From assembly GCA_947396885.1 (NCBI GenBank), contig OX377202.1:66064643-66128642 (forward strand): a stretch of 64,000 bases of DNA. Direction: 5' to 3'. The notes under the pieces are model-generated. The model was given only the letters and a program-made list of their open reading frames with translations, did not search any database and was not told the origin of the DNA. Source of the DNA: Heligmosomoides polygyrus polygyrus. Its lineage: Eukaryota; Nematoda; Chromadorea; Rhabditida; Heligmosomidae. Every line of letters starts with the position of its first letter. Position 1 is the stretch's first letter. Positions 47,913 through 60,040 of this stretch are shown here, piece after piece. The position numbers and the translations under genes are program-made.

Positions 47913-48603
47913 TGACTCCGGCTTTGGATCTCCAAGCACAATGTTCGCCCGAGCAACAGAATTCCGGACCGTTCCCTAAAACGGACCGCCTCAGCCGTAC
48001 TGTTTCTTGCGCTCCCTCCATTTCCGTCCGCCCTGTCCTCGACTTTTTCTCGTTTCATTTCATTTCAAGCGTCGTCAGCATTTGTTGTTGATATGGTGTT
48101 ATTGAGGAATTACGTGTTGATACTGTACATCATTCGAAGCGAAGAATGAAGCTTTCTTGGCCACCGCCGCCACCTGTGGAGACCGAACCAGAAGGAACTG
48201 CTGACCGCGGCAGAACACACATGGCGCGAATCACTTTCCATTGTTCTCACTGCGAACGCCTTCCGAACAAACAACTACACCGCTATAAAAGCGTGTACTC
48301 TTCATGCCGGCACTGCGGTCGACCATCGCTGCCCATCTAACGATTATTCGCAAACTTTGATCGCCGCTAACGTCAGCTGCCACTTTCTCCATTGCAAACG
48401 ACATGTGGTTCGCGTTATTTTTGAACCTCGACAATTAATTTTTCAGAGCTCCGCTCAGTATTTAGTCACCACGAATTAAATAGGGTTAAGTTTCCGTCCT
48501 TCCGATTCGATTAGTCAAGAAACGTGAAGTCGGAATCAGCGCATCTACAATGGGATGCAATATCATCCACAAATATCTAAAGAACGGTGCGAATTCACCT
48601 GGG
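47913..48603. other. Presumed 3' region of the host gene, otherwise unremarkable
   Basis: No AATAAA close to the stop codon stood out. Short frames only. Confidence 0.3.
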
Positions 48604-49165
48604 CTACGCAGGTCTGTTAAATTGTAGATTTATTGTGCGTGACGTTGCGATGAAAGGCCTGAAATGGTTTCGAACTCCTGCAGACTGTTCACTCATATCT
48701 CCAACTGCTCTAGTTTTCCCAACCCTTCTAGCACCAATGAGATCCAGGAGTGTTAAAAGAAACACCCCCAGCAGAACGCAACTCACCGTTGCTCCGCCAG
48801 CATTGAAATACCGCCCAACACCACGACAACCATTGAGCGAGTGAAGCACACATGGTATCTAAAGTATAAAGACCCAGAGGGTAATGGTGCCTTACAGCTC
48901 ACAAAGTGGAATGAAGGTCAAAGAGTCACTCGTAAAAGTCGCTCAAGGTTGTAGTTGGGCGACATTTTAGCGCTGGTGCAGAAAAGATGTGTTGCTTTGT
49001 TGGAGTTGTTTCTTTTAACACCATTGGGATCTCATTGGTGCTACCAGGGTTGGGTGAACCGGAGCAGTTGGCGATACGAGTGCACACTCAGCAGGAATTC
49101 GAGCTTATTTCAGGCCTTTCGTAACAAAAAATCGTCAGGCACAATAAAGCATTCATTCTAACATC
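48604..49165. mobile_element. Imperfect foldback repeat
   Basis: The left arm 48604-48810 and right arm 48950-49165 are inverted copies (TTTATTGTGCxTGACG; GAAAGGCCTGAAAT; GCACCAATGAGATCC; GTGTTAAAAGAAACA), with many mismatches. Open frames in both arms are byproducts. An old non-autonomous DNA element is the likely origin. Confidence 0.65.
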
Positions 49166-49760
49166 GTTCATTCTAATACGTTCTAACGAAGCAGCGTGGC
49201 ACAGTAGAATCCAAACTGTTTGATCGAAAAGCCCAGGTTTTGTGATAGTCGATCGTGGAGACTTCTAAACGACATTTGCACGTTATTTGATCTAACAACA
49301 TCTGAGCGACACTTTCGGCAACTACACTTCATAAATGCTTACAATATCGCGCATTCTTCGACAACAGTAGTAGTCATACTGTCCTCTAACGACAAGTCCA
49401 GTTTTGAGAAAACACAACTTGTGCACTTCAGCGAATTTTTGCATCTGTCGAACTATTTATTTACTTATGTACACCTCACTCCTACGTTGTTCACACAAAG
49501 TTTCCCAACATTATGAACACGCGGAATAGTGTCTTCAGCTTCACAACGCTCTCCGTACTGCGAGGTTTTCCAGTTTTCAGTGCATACGTGCAGCCAGTGA
49601 CGCCAGCCTATTCACTGATCAGTAGCCAAGAGTCTCCTCGCCAAAGTACAAACATACCACACGCGAATCCGCGCACTAATAGTAGAGTATAGGACCGCAA
49701 CCTACACTTCTGAAATTTCGCGTAGTAGAGTCGCCTATGGGCCCTGAACGATGCTTCGGT
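49166..49760. other. Stretch without recognisable gene
   Basis: Short frames only. Confidence 0.35.
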
Positions 49761-49986
49761 GCTGGATCCATCAACGACTTACAGCAATTTAACGGAGAAA
49801 ATACGGCCGAAATTTTTGATAACTCGACTCATCAACAAGCGATAAGGAGATATGTTTTCCTGATAACTCCTTACCTACAAGCGATATGGTGAGATGTTTC
49901 ACCATATCGCTTGGTAAGGCGCGCTGTCAGTGATTTCGGCTGTATTTTCTCTGCTAAATTGCTGTCGTTAATGAATCCGGCCCCTG
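49761..49986. mobile_element. Foldback MITE (GGATTCATCAACGACTTAC family)
   Basis: The left end GCTGGATCCATCAACGACTT and right end GTCGTTAATGAATCCGGCCC are inverted, continuing through GCAATTTAAC-GAGAAAATAC. The centre adds its own inverted pair (AAGCGATA... and CATATCGCTTGGTAAG). Longest of the family copies here. Confidence 0.8.
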
Positions 49987-50334
49987 GTTGTAGCAGATCC
50001 AAACTTAGAGCCAAGCTTTCCCACTTATGCATACATGCATAAATAGAGTAAGCGATCTGAGTTTATTTAGAGAATGACAAATCTCTAAATCTGGCCGCGG
50101 AATGTTTGGCGAAGCCAAACACTGAGAAGCGCTCATTACGAGGCTATCCTGTCGGCAACGTGAAGCCAATCAACCAAACCAATGTCACCAGTAGACCTGT
50201 TCATCGCTGGTTTACTCGGGCGGATTCCTACACTGTCCGAATGAATCATCTTCGGGTAGCAGGTCGAATAAATCCGTAACCGAAATGTTCAAGGGTCCAA
50301 TCTACTGTAATTGCTATCATCTGTCGCTTCCATG

Positions 50335-52930
50335 TAGGGATCGACTTGCCCAGTGGAATTTTAAAAATTTTAAACGCTGTCGAAAATATGTTTCATGCTA
50401 ATTTTAGGTTTTGTCTCATCACGGCGATCTCTTTGATATCAAATTCGCCTGGTTTGTCACCAAGTTCAGTTCCACGCATCCTCAACTGCCGATTTTTTTC
50501 CATATTCGTTAATTATTTACGACCCCATCACTTTTGCTCTAGGGCTCAGTTTTGCTGATGTTTTCGACTTTGAGGTGTGGATTACAACTGTGGGTTTCAG
50601 GCTTTGTTTAATCAAAAGTAAGACGGTATTCAGCCGCCAAATTGGCAGTGCATCAGGGTTCCAGGGAGACACGTCCTGCAAAGGCTACTTCGCGTGTGTA
50701 GATCTGTGTTTAATCGAATTTATTACTTGAGACAGGTCCGATACTGGAGCCCACACTGTTGCCGTAATTGCAGTAACCTGACCTGCCCCTGCAAACATCT
50801 GTCCTTTGGACATGCAATCGCTGCTTCTCTCCTCTCTCTACTCACACTAACCCAACCCAGAGTCACGATTGAGGTTCCAGAATCAAGGGGGGTCGTACTG
50901 TGACGTCGTCTTTTTCTAGGGGGGGGGGGGGGTCGTACTCCTCCTCGTTTTAACAGAGGACGTTATCGGTTTTTTTCGTAGTTTTCTCTCAAAGAATCCA
51001 ATTCTTTTAATTTCTGCAGTCTTCAAATCAGTGTGGTCCGCGTCAATTTTCGCAGATTCCACCTAGACGTTATGGACGCGACAGTTTTTTTAAACCTGAA
51101 AGAGCGACATTTGCATGCAAAATTGCACTCTATAAAATATCGAGTGTTAGTGTAATCGCTCAAGTGCTTCCCCTACAAGTGTTATCTGATTTTCTGTCTT
51201 TTGGTTATCTCTTCACACAGTAAAAAAATAAACTTCGAGCTTCGATATAATTTGGGCTGTCTAGAAAATTGTCGTTTGTATGAAAATAAAATTATTTTCT
51301 ACCTAAAGCAGACAACATATATAGCTAAAATTTTGCCTTGAATAGACTCACGTTTTGCTCGATATGCAGAAAATACAGATTTCTGAAGCAACCTTCAATA
51401 TGGTCTGGAGACTCCATTTTTCCTATTCTAAAAAAGTGTCTGAATAGTGGAACCCCACTGATCGCGCAGAATATCGCTGCATAACAAATTAATTTTTAAT
51501 GATCAAACATTTAAGGTTTTTCATTCGCACAGGAGAAAACTATTTCCGTGACAAGTTAATCCTTCGAATAGGTCATTGGTGTCAGAGATCGCTGTTGCCT
51601 ACACTTAAACTGCCATAAATCGGAGAGCTTTTGGAAAGGCTCGATTTTTGCGGAAAACCCCTAATTGTATCGAAGATCGTAGCGGAGGGCCATATTTCTA
51701 TCGTATGATATCTAGGGCTTAAATTTTTGTGAGGTACTTTTTATGAGGTATTCCATTTTCTGGTGTTGTTTCCTAGAGATGGAAGACATATATTTCCGGG
51801 CAATTCATCCCTTCGGTTTCGACTCGGTCATAGATTCGAACAGCAGTTCAGAAAAAAATTGTAAGGAAACCACTTAAGTCATCTTTAGTCGATATTTCAA
51901 GGAGTACAAATGGTTAGTGTGAGTAGTGAGAGGAGAGAAGCAGTAATTGCATGTCCAAAGGACAGATGTTTGCAGGGGCAGGTCAGGTCACTGCAATTAC
52001 GGCAACAGTGTGGGCTCCAGTATCGGATCTGTCGCAAGCAATAAATTCGATTAAAGTCGACTGAAATAATTTCGAAATATTTGGGCTTTGCTAAGTGGTA
52101 GGAGCTCTTCTGCGAGGGTTGGGCAGACGTCAGTATCAAATCTCGATGTTGGATTTGAAGGAAACTGCCTTTCCAAGGAAGCGAAACTCCGAGACGTGAG
52201 TTGGCAGCTCGGTCGTTTTTGTGAGACAGCATCTCTGCATGGTGTCTGACCACATGTCCAGCTTTCATCCTGATCCGCCTCGTGGAGACACAGATCTACA
52301 CACGGGAAACAGCCTTTGCAGGACGTGTCTCCCTAGAACCCTGATGCACTGCCAATTTGGCGGCTGACTACCGTCATACTTTTGATCATACAAAGCCTGA
52401 AACCCACAGTTGTAATCCACACCTCAAAGTCGAAAACTTCAGCAAAACTCAGCCCCAGAGCAAAAGTGATGCGGTCGTAAATAACTAACGAAAATAGAAA
52501 AAATCGGCAGTTGAGGATGCATGGAACGCTGAACTTGGTGACAAACCAGACGAATTTGATATCAAAAAGATCGTCGTGATGAGACAAAACCTAAAATTAG
52601 CATGAAACATATTTTTGACAGCGTTTGAAATTTTTAAGATTCCACTGGGCAAGTCGATCCCTGCCAGGGGGCACAATTAGGGGAGACTCAGGGGCGAATA
52701 TGTGTCAGGTAAAGACAATTACGGGCTCGACTAGTCTAGGTCATCTCGAACTCAAAAATTTTGAAACCTTGTCAAGATTTTCACGCCATTGGGTAGATCA
52801 TGTTGTTCTGATTCCAACAATGTGCCTTTCATTGAATATAAGCGACTTTGAAGAGAGTTGGCAAAGCGGCGGAAACGGCGGATTAATCCGCCGCCGGCCG
52901 CGTTTTGGCGAACGTTTACCGACGGTACTG
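50335..52930. mobile_element. Long-inverted-repeat element IR-1
   Basis: Left arm 50335-50905 and right arm 51896-52669 are inverted copies (GATCGACTTGCCCAGTGGAA at the outer part; GCATGTCCAAAGGACAG-type sequence at the inner part). The left arm has lost about 150 bp. The right side extends outward to a terminus reading, inverted, CAGTACCGTCGGTAAACGTT with TA beyond it. A perfect hairpin (GGCGGATTAATCCGCC) follows inward. The matching left terminus is missing. The loop (50906-51895) has no ORF and shares a GTCGTACTGTGACG / G-run segment with the loop of the element at 59396. Confidence 0.75.
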
Positions 52931-54138
52931 TAGGTTATGCCAGTACGTTAAGCATTGAAGTCGTCTCTTGTTCAGGATTTCGACAAAGGATTCCGACCAC
53001 CTTGACAATCACCAGCGTTACCACCACGTACATACAGTACCGCCGCTAAACGTTCAACCAAACGACGTTTGCGACGCAAAAACGCGTTTTTTGCGTCGCA
53101 TCATGATAACTTTGTTCAAAATAAAGGCTTTCTCACCAAAATTTACAAGGGCTCCTAGCATCATCCTACCTACCACTGTGCATGCAACCGCCATTAAAAA
53201 TTGGATGGAAGCCTGAAAACCAGTGCCGCAATTAAGGAGGGTCCTAATTGCTGTGACCCGACCCAACACCGTCGCCGAGTCTCGCTTAATTATGTCCCCA
53301 GGCGCAAGTAGTGCTGCCCAGTTGAATTTTAAAATTCTTAAACCTATTTAAATTGCATTTTCTTGCTGTTTATGACCTTCTCCTGGCTGCGGCGATTCAT
53401 TTGGTACCAAATTTGGCAGGAAAATGTCTGCAGCTGCTTCAACTGATTTTGTTTATTTCAGCGGAAGCATCCTCAGTTTAAACCTGTTATTCTAGCTTGC
53501 AATCTACTCATTTTTAAGGAGGGAAAATGGCATAGAAAATTGACGTTTCGAGTTCACTTTGGGCTTTTGTATGTTGGTTGCAATTCGTCAAAACTGCAAG
53601 TGAACCTTGGTAAAGAGCACTCTCCGTCGCCGATTTTGGCTGCGAATATCTATGTCCTAAGAAAATGAGTTAGTCCAAAAATATGTTGGCTAACCGTACG
53701 CAATGTAGAGGCTCCAAGTATCAAATATCGAGAAGCCATGTAATCAGATGGCCGAATTTCAGCTGGTTAAAGTGAATACTTCTTTCAAAAGTGCGGCTGA
53801 GCTTCTACAGCGTTTCGTGCTCAGTCTTTGCAAAATGAATGCTGGGAAGCCCAGAATTCATATTAAGTATTTTTCCGCTCAAAATTTCCGCTAGTCCAGA
53901 CACCAATATTTTGACGCACCAGATCGAGCGTCGATGTAGAGGTCTTCTTCGACCATAATTGCACTGACCTGACATGCCCTACAGAGACAATGCACTCGGC
54001 TGCATGACCAACGAATCCCTCACTTCTCTTTCTCGTAAGTACGGGCCTGTTCGACCTTATGCAGCTCACCAATATCGATCCATACTGCCAAATCTTGAGG
54101 AGCTTTCGAGTTTTCCAGATTGCGTGCATCATATTAGG

Positions 54139-55177
54139 TTAGGTTGTCCGGGAAGTTCTCAGCGTTTTCGCGTTTTAAGTGCTTAACTTCAAACTAACAT
54201 AACTTTCTCAAATCTTATCGGATTTAGTCGAAGTAAGCACCGCTCGAGTCAGCACACTTTTGCCAACGGGGAACAGGTCGAATTATTCCATCAACGAAAG
54301 AATTAGGTGGTCGAGATTTGATAAAATTCATGAAAGCTGTTTTGGCTTGGTGTTGACTGGTGAAGTTTTACCAGCGAGAAAGTTATGAAAGTGTTTGAAA
54401 AGACGGCAGTGCGTTGGTGAGAAGCCTGGAGAATATGACGAGCGAGGCAGAATTTCAACCCTTAGTTCGTTTAATGTCCATTTGGTGATTTGCCAAACGT
54501 GTGGCGGGCGCTATCGTGCAAAAGAATCGGGCCTCTTCTGTTGACCAGTGCCGGCTGAAGTACGATGCAATTTTCGGTGAATTTTGTCGATTTCCTTACA
54601 GTAGGACTTTGCTGTGATCGTTTAGCCTAGCGCCGAAAAGTTGTACACCAGCCGCTGACCACCACACAGTGACTATTACCTCTTTTGGTGGAGGTTCGCC
54701 TTCGGAAAATGCCTAGGGGGTTCATCGGCGTGCAACCACCTTCCCAAAGCGTATCAAAGCATCCGCAACAGCAGTTTTACTGACGTCTAGCTCTTCCACA
54801 ATACCTCGAACTGTTTGGAATGGTTCGGCTTCCACCAACTCCTTCAACTCGTCGTCCAGGATTGCTCTAGATCGACCGCTAGGGGATCATCTTCGAGGAT
54901 GAAATCTCCAGTCCGGATTTTACTGAAGCACTGGCGCACAGTGCCCTCTCCAACTCTATTAGGCCCCACACTTGATCGATATGTCGAGCTGTCTCGGCTG
55001 TGGATTGTCCCAGTTTGAAGTTGAAATAAAATATCGCTCGGAAATGCTCTTTCGACATACTCCAATAAGCCCTTCAAGAACAGAAATATAATGCGCAATA
55101 CAGGTTGAATTTTTACTTCATAATAGACGAATGAAAGATAGCAACGCAAAACGCTGAGAACTTTCCGGACAACCTAA
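54139..55177 (-). mobile_element. Mariner fossil in IR-2, third family
   Basis: The ends are TTAGGTTGTCCGG(G/A)AAGTTC on both sides, continuing CTCAGCGTTTT, with TA following the right end. Minus-strand transposase remnants are in order. The N-terminal half near 54860-55150 reads GEGTVRQCFSKIRTGDFILE; VIVTVWWSAAGVQL lies near 54650; and a C-terminal block reading FIKSRPPNS...PVPRWQKCAD lies near 54230-54320. Many stops and frameshifts, and about 240 bp shorter than a full mariner. It sits at the junction of the left arm and the loop. Confidence 0.8.
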
Positions 55178-55513
55178 TAACATGAGTTTGTTGGCTGAAA
55201 ATTTCAGTACGATTTCTTTCATGCTTTCATTCACTTACTCAAAAATGAACACTTCGTTTAAAGTTTTATAAAATTCTCATTTTTTATAGGAAATAATAGT
55301 TTATATCCTGTTCTAAAGAGCAGAACAGCGGCATTTTTAGTGCCAAAAAGGGATTGCGCCATGCAATTGTCCAAGACTTCGCTGTTTTTATTCAATTGAT
55401 AGCAAAATTGCTGTTTGCGTAGAGCTTTATGCCTCTAAACAACATAACAAAGAAAATTGTAAAAAACACATAATCTCACCTTGATACTTCATGTAAGCAA
55501 CGTTCACACTGTT

Positions 55514-56423
55514 AGAGGGGGGGGGGGGGCAAAAGTAATGAGGCAAATTGAAAAAAAATTTTATCTCTTTATAGCTCAATTACAAATCAACGATGCTGAG
55601 GAATATGTATGCCATTAAGGTCAGTGACCTTGCTGCCATCGATCAGCCAACTTACTGATCCCATCCTTCCAGAACTGCTTAGGCCTGGTGTTGATCAACT
55701 GCGCGATATGGTTGTCGAGGTCTGCTTGGGTCCTTGTGTTCCTTCCGAACATGAAGTCCCGTAGGCCTAAGAAGTGGTGGTAGTCGCATGGAGAAATGTC
55801 CGGCGAATATGGTGGGTGAAGCATGTGAACGTAGCCCAGCTGGGCAAGCTTATCCATGGTCACTTGTTCCCGATGGAGTGCGGCGTTCTCGAAGAGGAGG
55901 ACCTTCTTGACGCGCTGCGACTGAATATGTTCGAGTCGCAGGTCCATCTCTTCTATTTCGTTTACCATAGCCTTGGAGTCCATCGTCGTGCTTTTGGTAA
56001 ACAGCTTCCAGTATACCGGTCCATGGGCGCAGACCCAAAAGCTCTGAACGTGCTTCTCGCCGTGAATATCTCGCCGAACGAAGGTCGATAACGGGTCAAC
56101 AGGCCTCCCCCAAACTGGCTGCTGGGCAGGGCTAAGGTAGAAGACGTACTTCTCATCCTGTGTTAAGATTGAGCCCAGGCTGCTCGGGGTTGAGAATTGG
56201 GCGAGATTTGCGCGACACAGGTCGACTCCTCAGGCTGGGGTTTCGGCATGAGGCACACTGCGGTTTTGGCATGCTTCTAGAAAGGGCGGAGGTGGTAACT
56301 TCTCAGGTGGCCTTCAGTAGGTAGCATGCAAACATGCAAATACGATAAGCACGAAACCAGACTGCAGTCACGAGATGTATGGACACGGCATAGAGAGTCT
56401 CATTAATTTTGGCCCCCCCCCCC
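55514..56423 (-). mobile_element. 0.9-kb mariner derivative with G/C-tract ends, copy 2
   Basis: The ends are runs of 10-13 G or C followed by GCAAAAGTAATGAG or GGCCAAAATTAATGAG, with TA flanks (55512-55513 and 56424-56425). Inverted relative to the copy at 5709-6615 and the same length to within a few bases. It sits in the loop of IR-2. Confidence 0.8.
55621..56156 (-). pseudogene. Mariner transposase catalytic-half fragment, better preserved copy
   Basis: One 121-codon frame (55621-55983) reads from MDSKAMVNEIEE through VLLFENAALHREQV and HPPYSPDISPCDYHHFLGLR to KFWKDGISKLADRW-like sequence. The preceding frame has the PVWGRPVDPLSTFVRRD equivalent. The residue that should be the second catalytic Asp is Glu (FENAA). 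The third Asp (CDYH) is intact, 34 residues later. The N-terminal DNA-binding half is absent. Confidence 0.8.
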
Positions 56424-58085
56424 TAATATCAATCAAATAATATTCGGGGTGAGCTTTCCAAGTGCAGGGCGCAATCTGCTCTTTGTTGCACTAAATGATT
56501 GCTACCTTGTTGCGCTTTAAGACAAAAGTTAGTTTATTATTTTTTCAAAAGAAACAAAACTTGTGTAAAATTATTACATTCGTTCAGGCAGCTGAACCTT
56601 AAAAAAATTCAAGAAAGTTATAACAAATTTTTCTTGGACAAAAAATTATTCAACCCTTCTTGAAGTGTTTGTGTTTTAACCTGTAAGAAGCTCGTTTCAA
56701 TTTGGAAGGTGTTTAACTCCAATTTAATCGAAACGTGTCCAACTCGACGTGAAAATGATAAATACATATTTTACATTGTGGCTAGGCACACAATTTTGAG
56801 AATTATAGAATTTGTGTGATCTACGCAATCCGGAAAACCCGAAAGCTCCTCAAGATTTGGCAGTATGGATCGATATTGGTGAGCTGCATAAGGTCGAACA
56901 GGCCCGTAGTTACGAGAAAGAGAAGTGAGGGATTCGTTGGTCATGCAGCCGAGTGCATTGTCTCTGTAGGGCATGTCAGGTCAGTGCAATTATGGTCGAA
57001 GAAGACCTCTACATCGACGCTCGATCTGGTGCGTCAAAATATTGGTGTCTGGACTAGCGGAAATTTTGAGCGGAAAAATACTTAATATGAATTCTGGGCT
57101 TCCCAGCATTCATTTTGCAAAGACTGAGCACGAAACGCTGTAGAAGCTCAGCCGCACTTTTGAAAGAAGTCTTCACTTTAACCAGCTGAAATTCGGGTAT
57201 CTGATTACCTGGCTTCTCGATATTTGATACTTGGAGCCTCTACATTGCGTACGGTTAGCCAACATATTTTTGGACTAACTCATTTTCTCAGGACATAGAT
57301 ATTCGCAGCCAAAATCGGCGACGGAGAGTGCCCTTTACCAAGGTTCACTTGCAGTTTTGACGAATTGCAACCAACATACAAAAGCCCAAAGTGAACTCGA
57401 AACGTCAATTTTCTATGCCATTTTCCCTCCTTAAAAATGAGTAGATTGCAAGCTAGAATAACAGGTTTAAACTGAGGATGCTTCCGCTGAAATAAACAAA
57501 ATCAGTTGAAGCAGCTGCAGACATTTTCCTGCCAAATTTGGTACCAAATGAATCGCCGCAGCCAGGAGAAGGTCATAAACAGCAAGAAAATGCAATTTAA
57601 ATAGGTTTAAGAATTTTAAAATTCAACTGGGCAGCACTACTTGCGCCTGGGGACATAATTAAGCGAGACTCGGCGACGGTGTTGGGTCGGGTCACAGCAA
57701 TTAGGACCCTCCTTAATTGCGGCACTGGTTTTCAGGCTTCCATCCACTTTTTAATGGCGGTTGCATGCACAGTGGTAGGTAGGATGATGCTAGGAGCCCT
57801 TATAAATTTTGGTGAGAAAGCCTTTATTTTGAACAAAGTTATCATGTTGCGACGCAAAAAACGCGTTTTTGCGTCGCAAACGTCGTTTGGTTGAATGTTT
57901 AGCGGCGGTACTGTAGTTGGATTAGGTTAGGTAGTTGTCTTAAAAAGCATATCACATTTTAAATGCGTACCTACTTACCATGCATACACTATGCATTTCA
58001 AAAGGGAAGTGGCCTGCATTGCTCAACATCGCTGAGCAGCTTTTATGAGTAGACGACACAACGAGTGCCAGCCGCATCCCCTGTC

Positions 58086-58680
58086 GTCCCGTTTATCATC
58101 GACTTACTCGATAGGGCGCTAGCAGCGTCTTCATTCGTTCCTGTCGCGTGCCAGAGTGGTCCAATGGATCCTCCTCTCTCGAGGGACACGAAGAGCGTCA
58201 TTTCGGTCGTTCAGGGCTTTCACGAAAAACTCCGACCAACGCGTTGGTGGGCGTTCCGGTGTTCTCTTGACATCCCGCGGAATCCAGTCGGTGACGGCTA
58301 TCGTCCAGCGAGGGTCTGCGAAGGCCCACCTAATTTTCGACAACTTGGCCCACGCGACAGCGTCTCTGATCTTCGAACGTCGGCGAAGCTCCGAACTCCG
58401 GAGGCCTTCTCGCACTTGCGTGAGTCGTGTCATTCCGAGCATGTTCATACTGCTGTCGTATAGCCCAGGTCTCTGAGGCGTATGTTAGGGCAGGAAGAAC
58501 GGTAGAGTCGAATAGGTGGGCATGGAGTCGGACGTTCTTCGTCTTCTTCGCGACTTCTTCGACGCTCTTGAAAGCTTCCCAAGCCGCTCGTTTCCTTCTG
58601 CTCAGCTCCGGCGCGAGGTCGCTGCCCATGTTGACTTCGCGACAAAGATACACGTAGCTGGAGCATTCGGAGATATTTGT
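58086..58680 (-). pseudogene. 5'-truncated RTE, copy 4
   Basis: It covers the last fifth of the ORF, equivalent to 16210-16855. It keeps the SYVYL segment that is deleted in the full-length copy. The tail has only a single CCTGTCGTCCCG and no ATACAGGTG array. Short deletions near 58320 and 58440 break the frame. ACGAGT occurs at both flanks (58061 and 58682), a possible but weak target duplication. Confidence 0.85.
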
Positions 58681-58964
58681 ACGAGTACGAAGAATATTGA
58701 GTTTTACGAATACGTACGGCTCCAGAGACTCCCATGATAGAGGCTGAGCGAGTGGGGAGGAACAGAAACATATAGAGGATGCTGGCTGTAAACGGCTTGT
58801 ATGTACCTCGCTTCAACTGACTACATCAAATGAATTCAACTTCAAACTGAATACATTTAAATTTAAAAAAAAACTAGTAATGGCGTACCATTATAAATCT
58901 TTTATTACTTATTTATTGAATAAGGGCAAGATATTAGCTTTGTTCAGATATAAGCGTTATTTAT

Positions 58965-59180
58965 TGGTCGGAGGAGGTACCAGCTGTCGTGTGCATCCGA
59001 TACCAGGTTCTTGGTTCGAATTTCCCTCTCTGGCCAACCAAGCCTTCCACCCTTCCGGGTTCGCTGAACTGGTACTAGACTGAAAGGGTAATGTTAAAGC
59101 ACTGATTTGTGCCCCGGCTGGCCCTAGTATGTGGCCAATTACACATTCAGATCCCCCACGACATCCGGACAAAGCAAGAG
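58965..59180 (+). repeat. tRNA-derived SINE, copy 4
   Basis: CCAGCTGTCGTGTGCATCCG leads to the B-box GGTTCGAATTTCC (near 59013), then GGCCAACCAAGCCTTCCACC and the family body up to CACGACATCCGG. The A-box end is weak. Tail missing. Confidence 0.65.
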
Positions 59181-60040
59181 ACTCTAGGAAAGAACTGGAT
59201 GAGCCCGAAGTTTAGCGTTAAAGTTGTGTATTCTGTGCACGTCCTTCATCTGCCCGCCGTTTTTTGCAGTCAGAAAAACATCATCTATCGAATTGCAGAA
59301 AAATCTTTTCAAGCTTTTGAAATTTTCGAGTTTGAGGTGATCTAAATTATGCGAGCTCGCAATTATGTATCTTTACCTGATCCACAATTGCTCATTAGTC
59401 TCGCCTAATTATGCCCCTGGTAGGATTGGATCTGCCAAGAAGAATTTTTAAATTTTTAAACGCTGTCGAAAATGCATTTCATAACAATTTTTGGTTTAAC
59501 CTAATCACGGCGATTTATTTGATGTTAAATTTGCCTAGTTTGGCACCATGCTTAGCATTTCATGCATTCTCAACTGCCAATTTTTTATTCGTTTTCGCAA
59601 CTTATTTCCGACCGTTCCACTTTTTTTCTAAAACTGATTTTTGCTCTAATTCTCAACTATGAGGAGTGAGCAAGTATAGGTTTTAGGCTTCCTTTGGTCA
59701 AAATTATGACAGAAATCAGCCACCAAATATGCTGTGTATCAAGGTCCCAAGAAGACACGTCCCGCAAAGGATACTTAACGCATGTAGATCTGCATCTCCA
59801 CATGGTAGATCAGTATGAGAGCTGGATATGTGGCCATGCAACATGCAGTGATGCTGCCCCACAAAGATGATGGAGCTGGTAGCTCACGTCTGGCAGCTTC
59901 GTCTTTCAGCAAAAAGGCTATTTCCTTCTAGGCCGACCATGAGATGTCTGTCCAAACCTTGCAGATTAGTTGCTGTCTTTTAGCGATGCCAATATTTGCA
60001 AGAAATTTCAAAGAATTTTCCACTCGATGTGTGGCCTGAT

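Larger units (their letters stand above)
53035..57913. mobile_element. Long-inverted-repeat element IR-2, 4.9 kb with 1.1-kb arms
   Basis: The arms 53035-54131 and 56813-57913 are inverted copies at high identity: frames of 71 and 89 codons in one arm reappear almost unchanged in the other. Both ends read CAGTACCGCCGCTAAACGTT (or one base different), with TA outside (53033-53034 and 57914-57915). A hairpin, GCGACGCAAAAACG paired with CGTTTTTTGCGTCGC, lies about 40 bp inward. The loop holds two mariners and otherwise no coding sequence. It is the complete member of a family that includes IR-1 and IR-3. Confidence 0.85.

Noticed and set aside
48604..48849. A membrane-protein-like minus-strand ORF with a leucine-rich stretch
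   Set aside because: It lies in one arm of an imperfect foldback, and the other arm does not keep the frame.
53054..57894. Paired ORFs of 71 and 89 codons repeated in both arms of IR-2 as a conserved gene
   Set aside because: Their conservation is explained by arm-to-arm similarity of the DNA; no protein motif is present.
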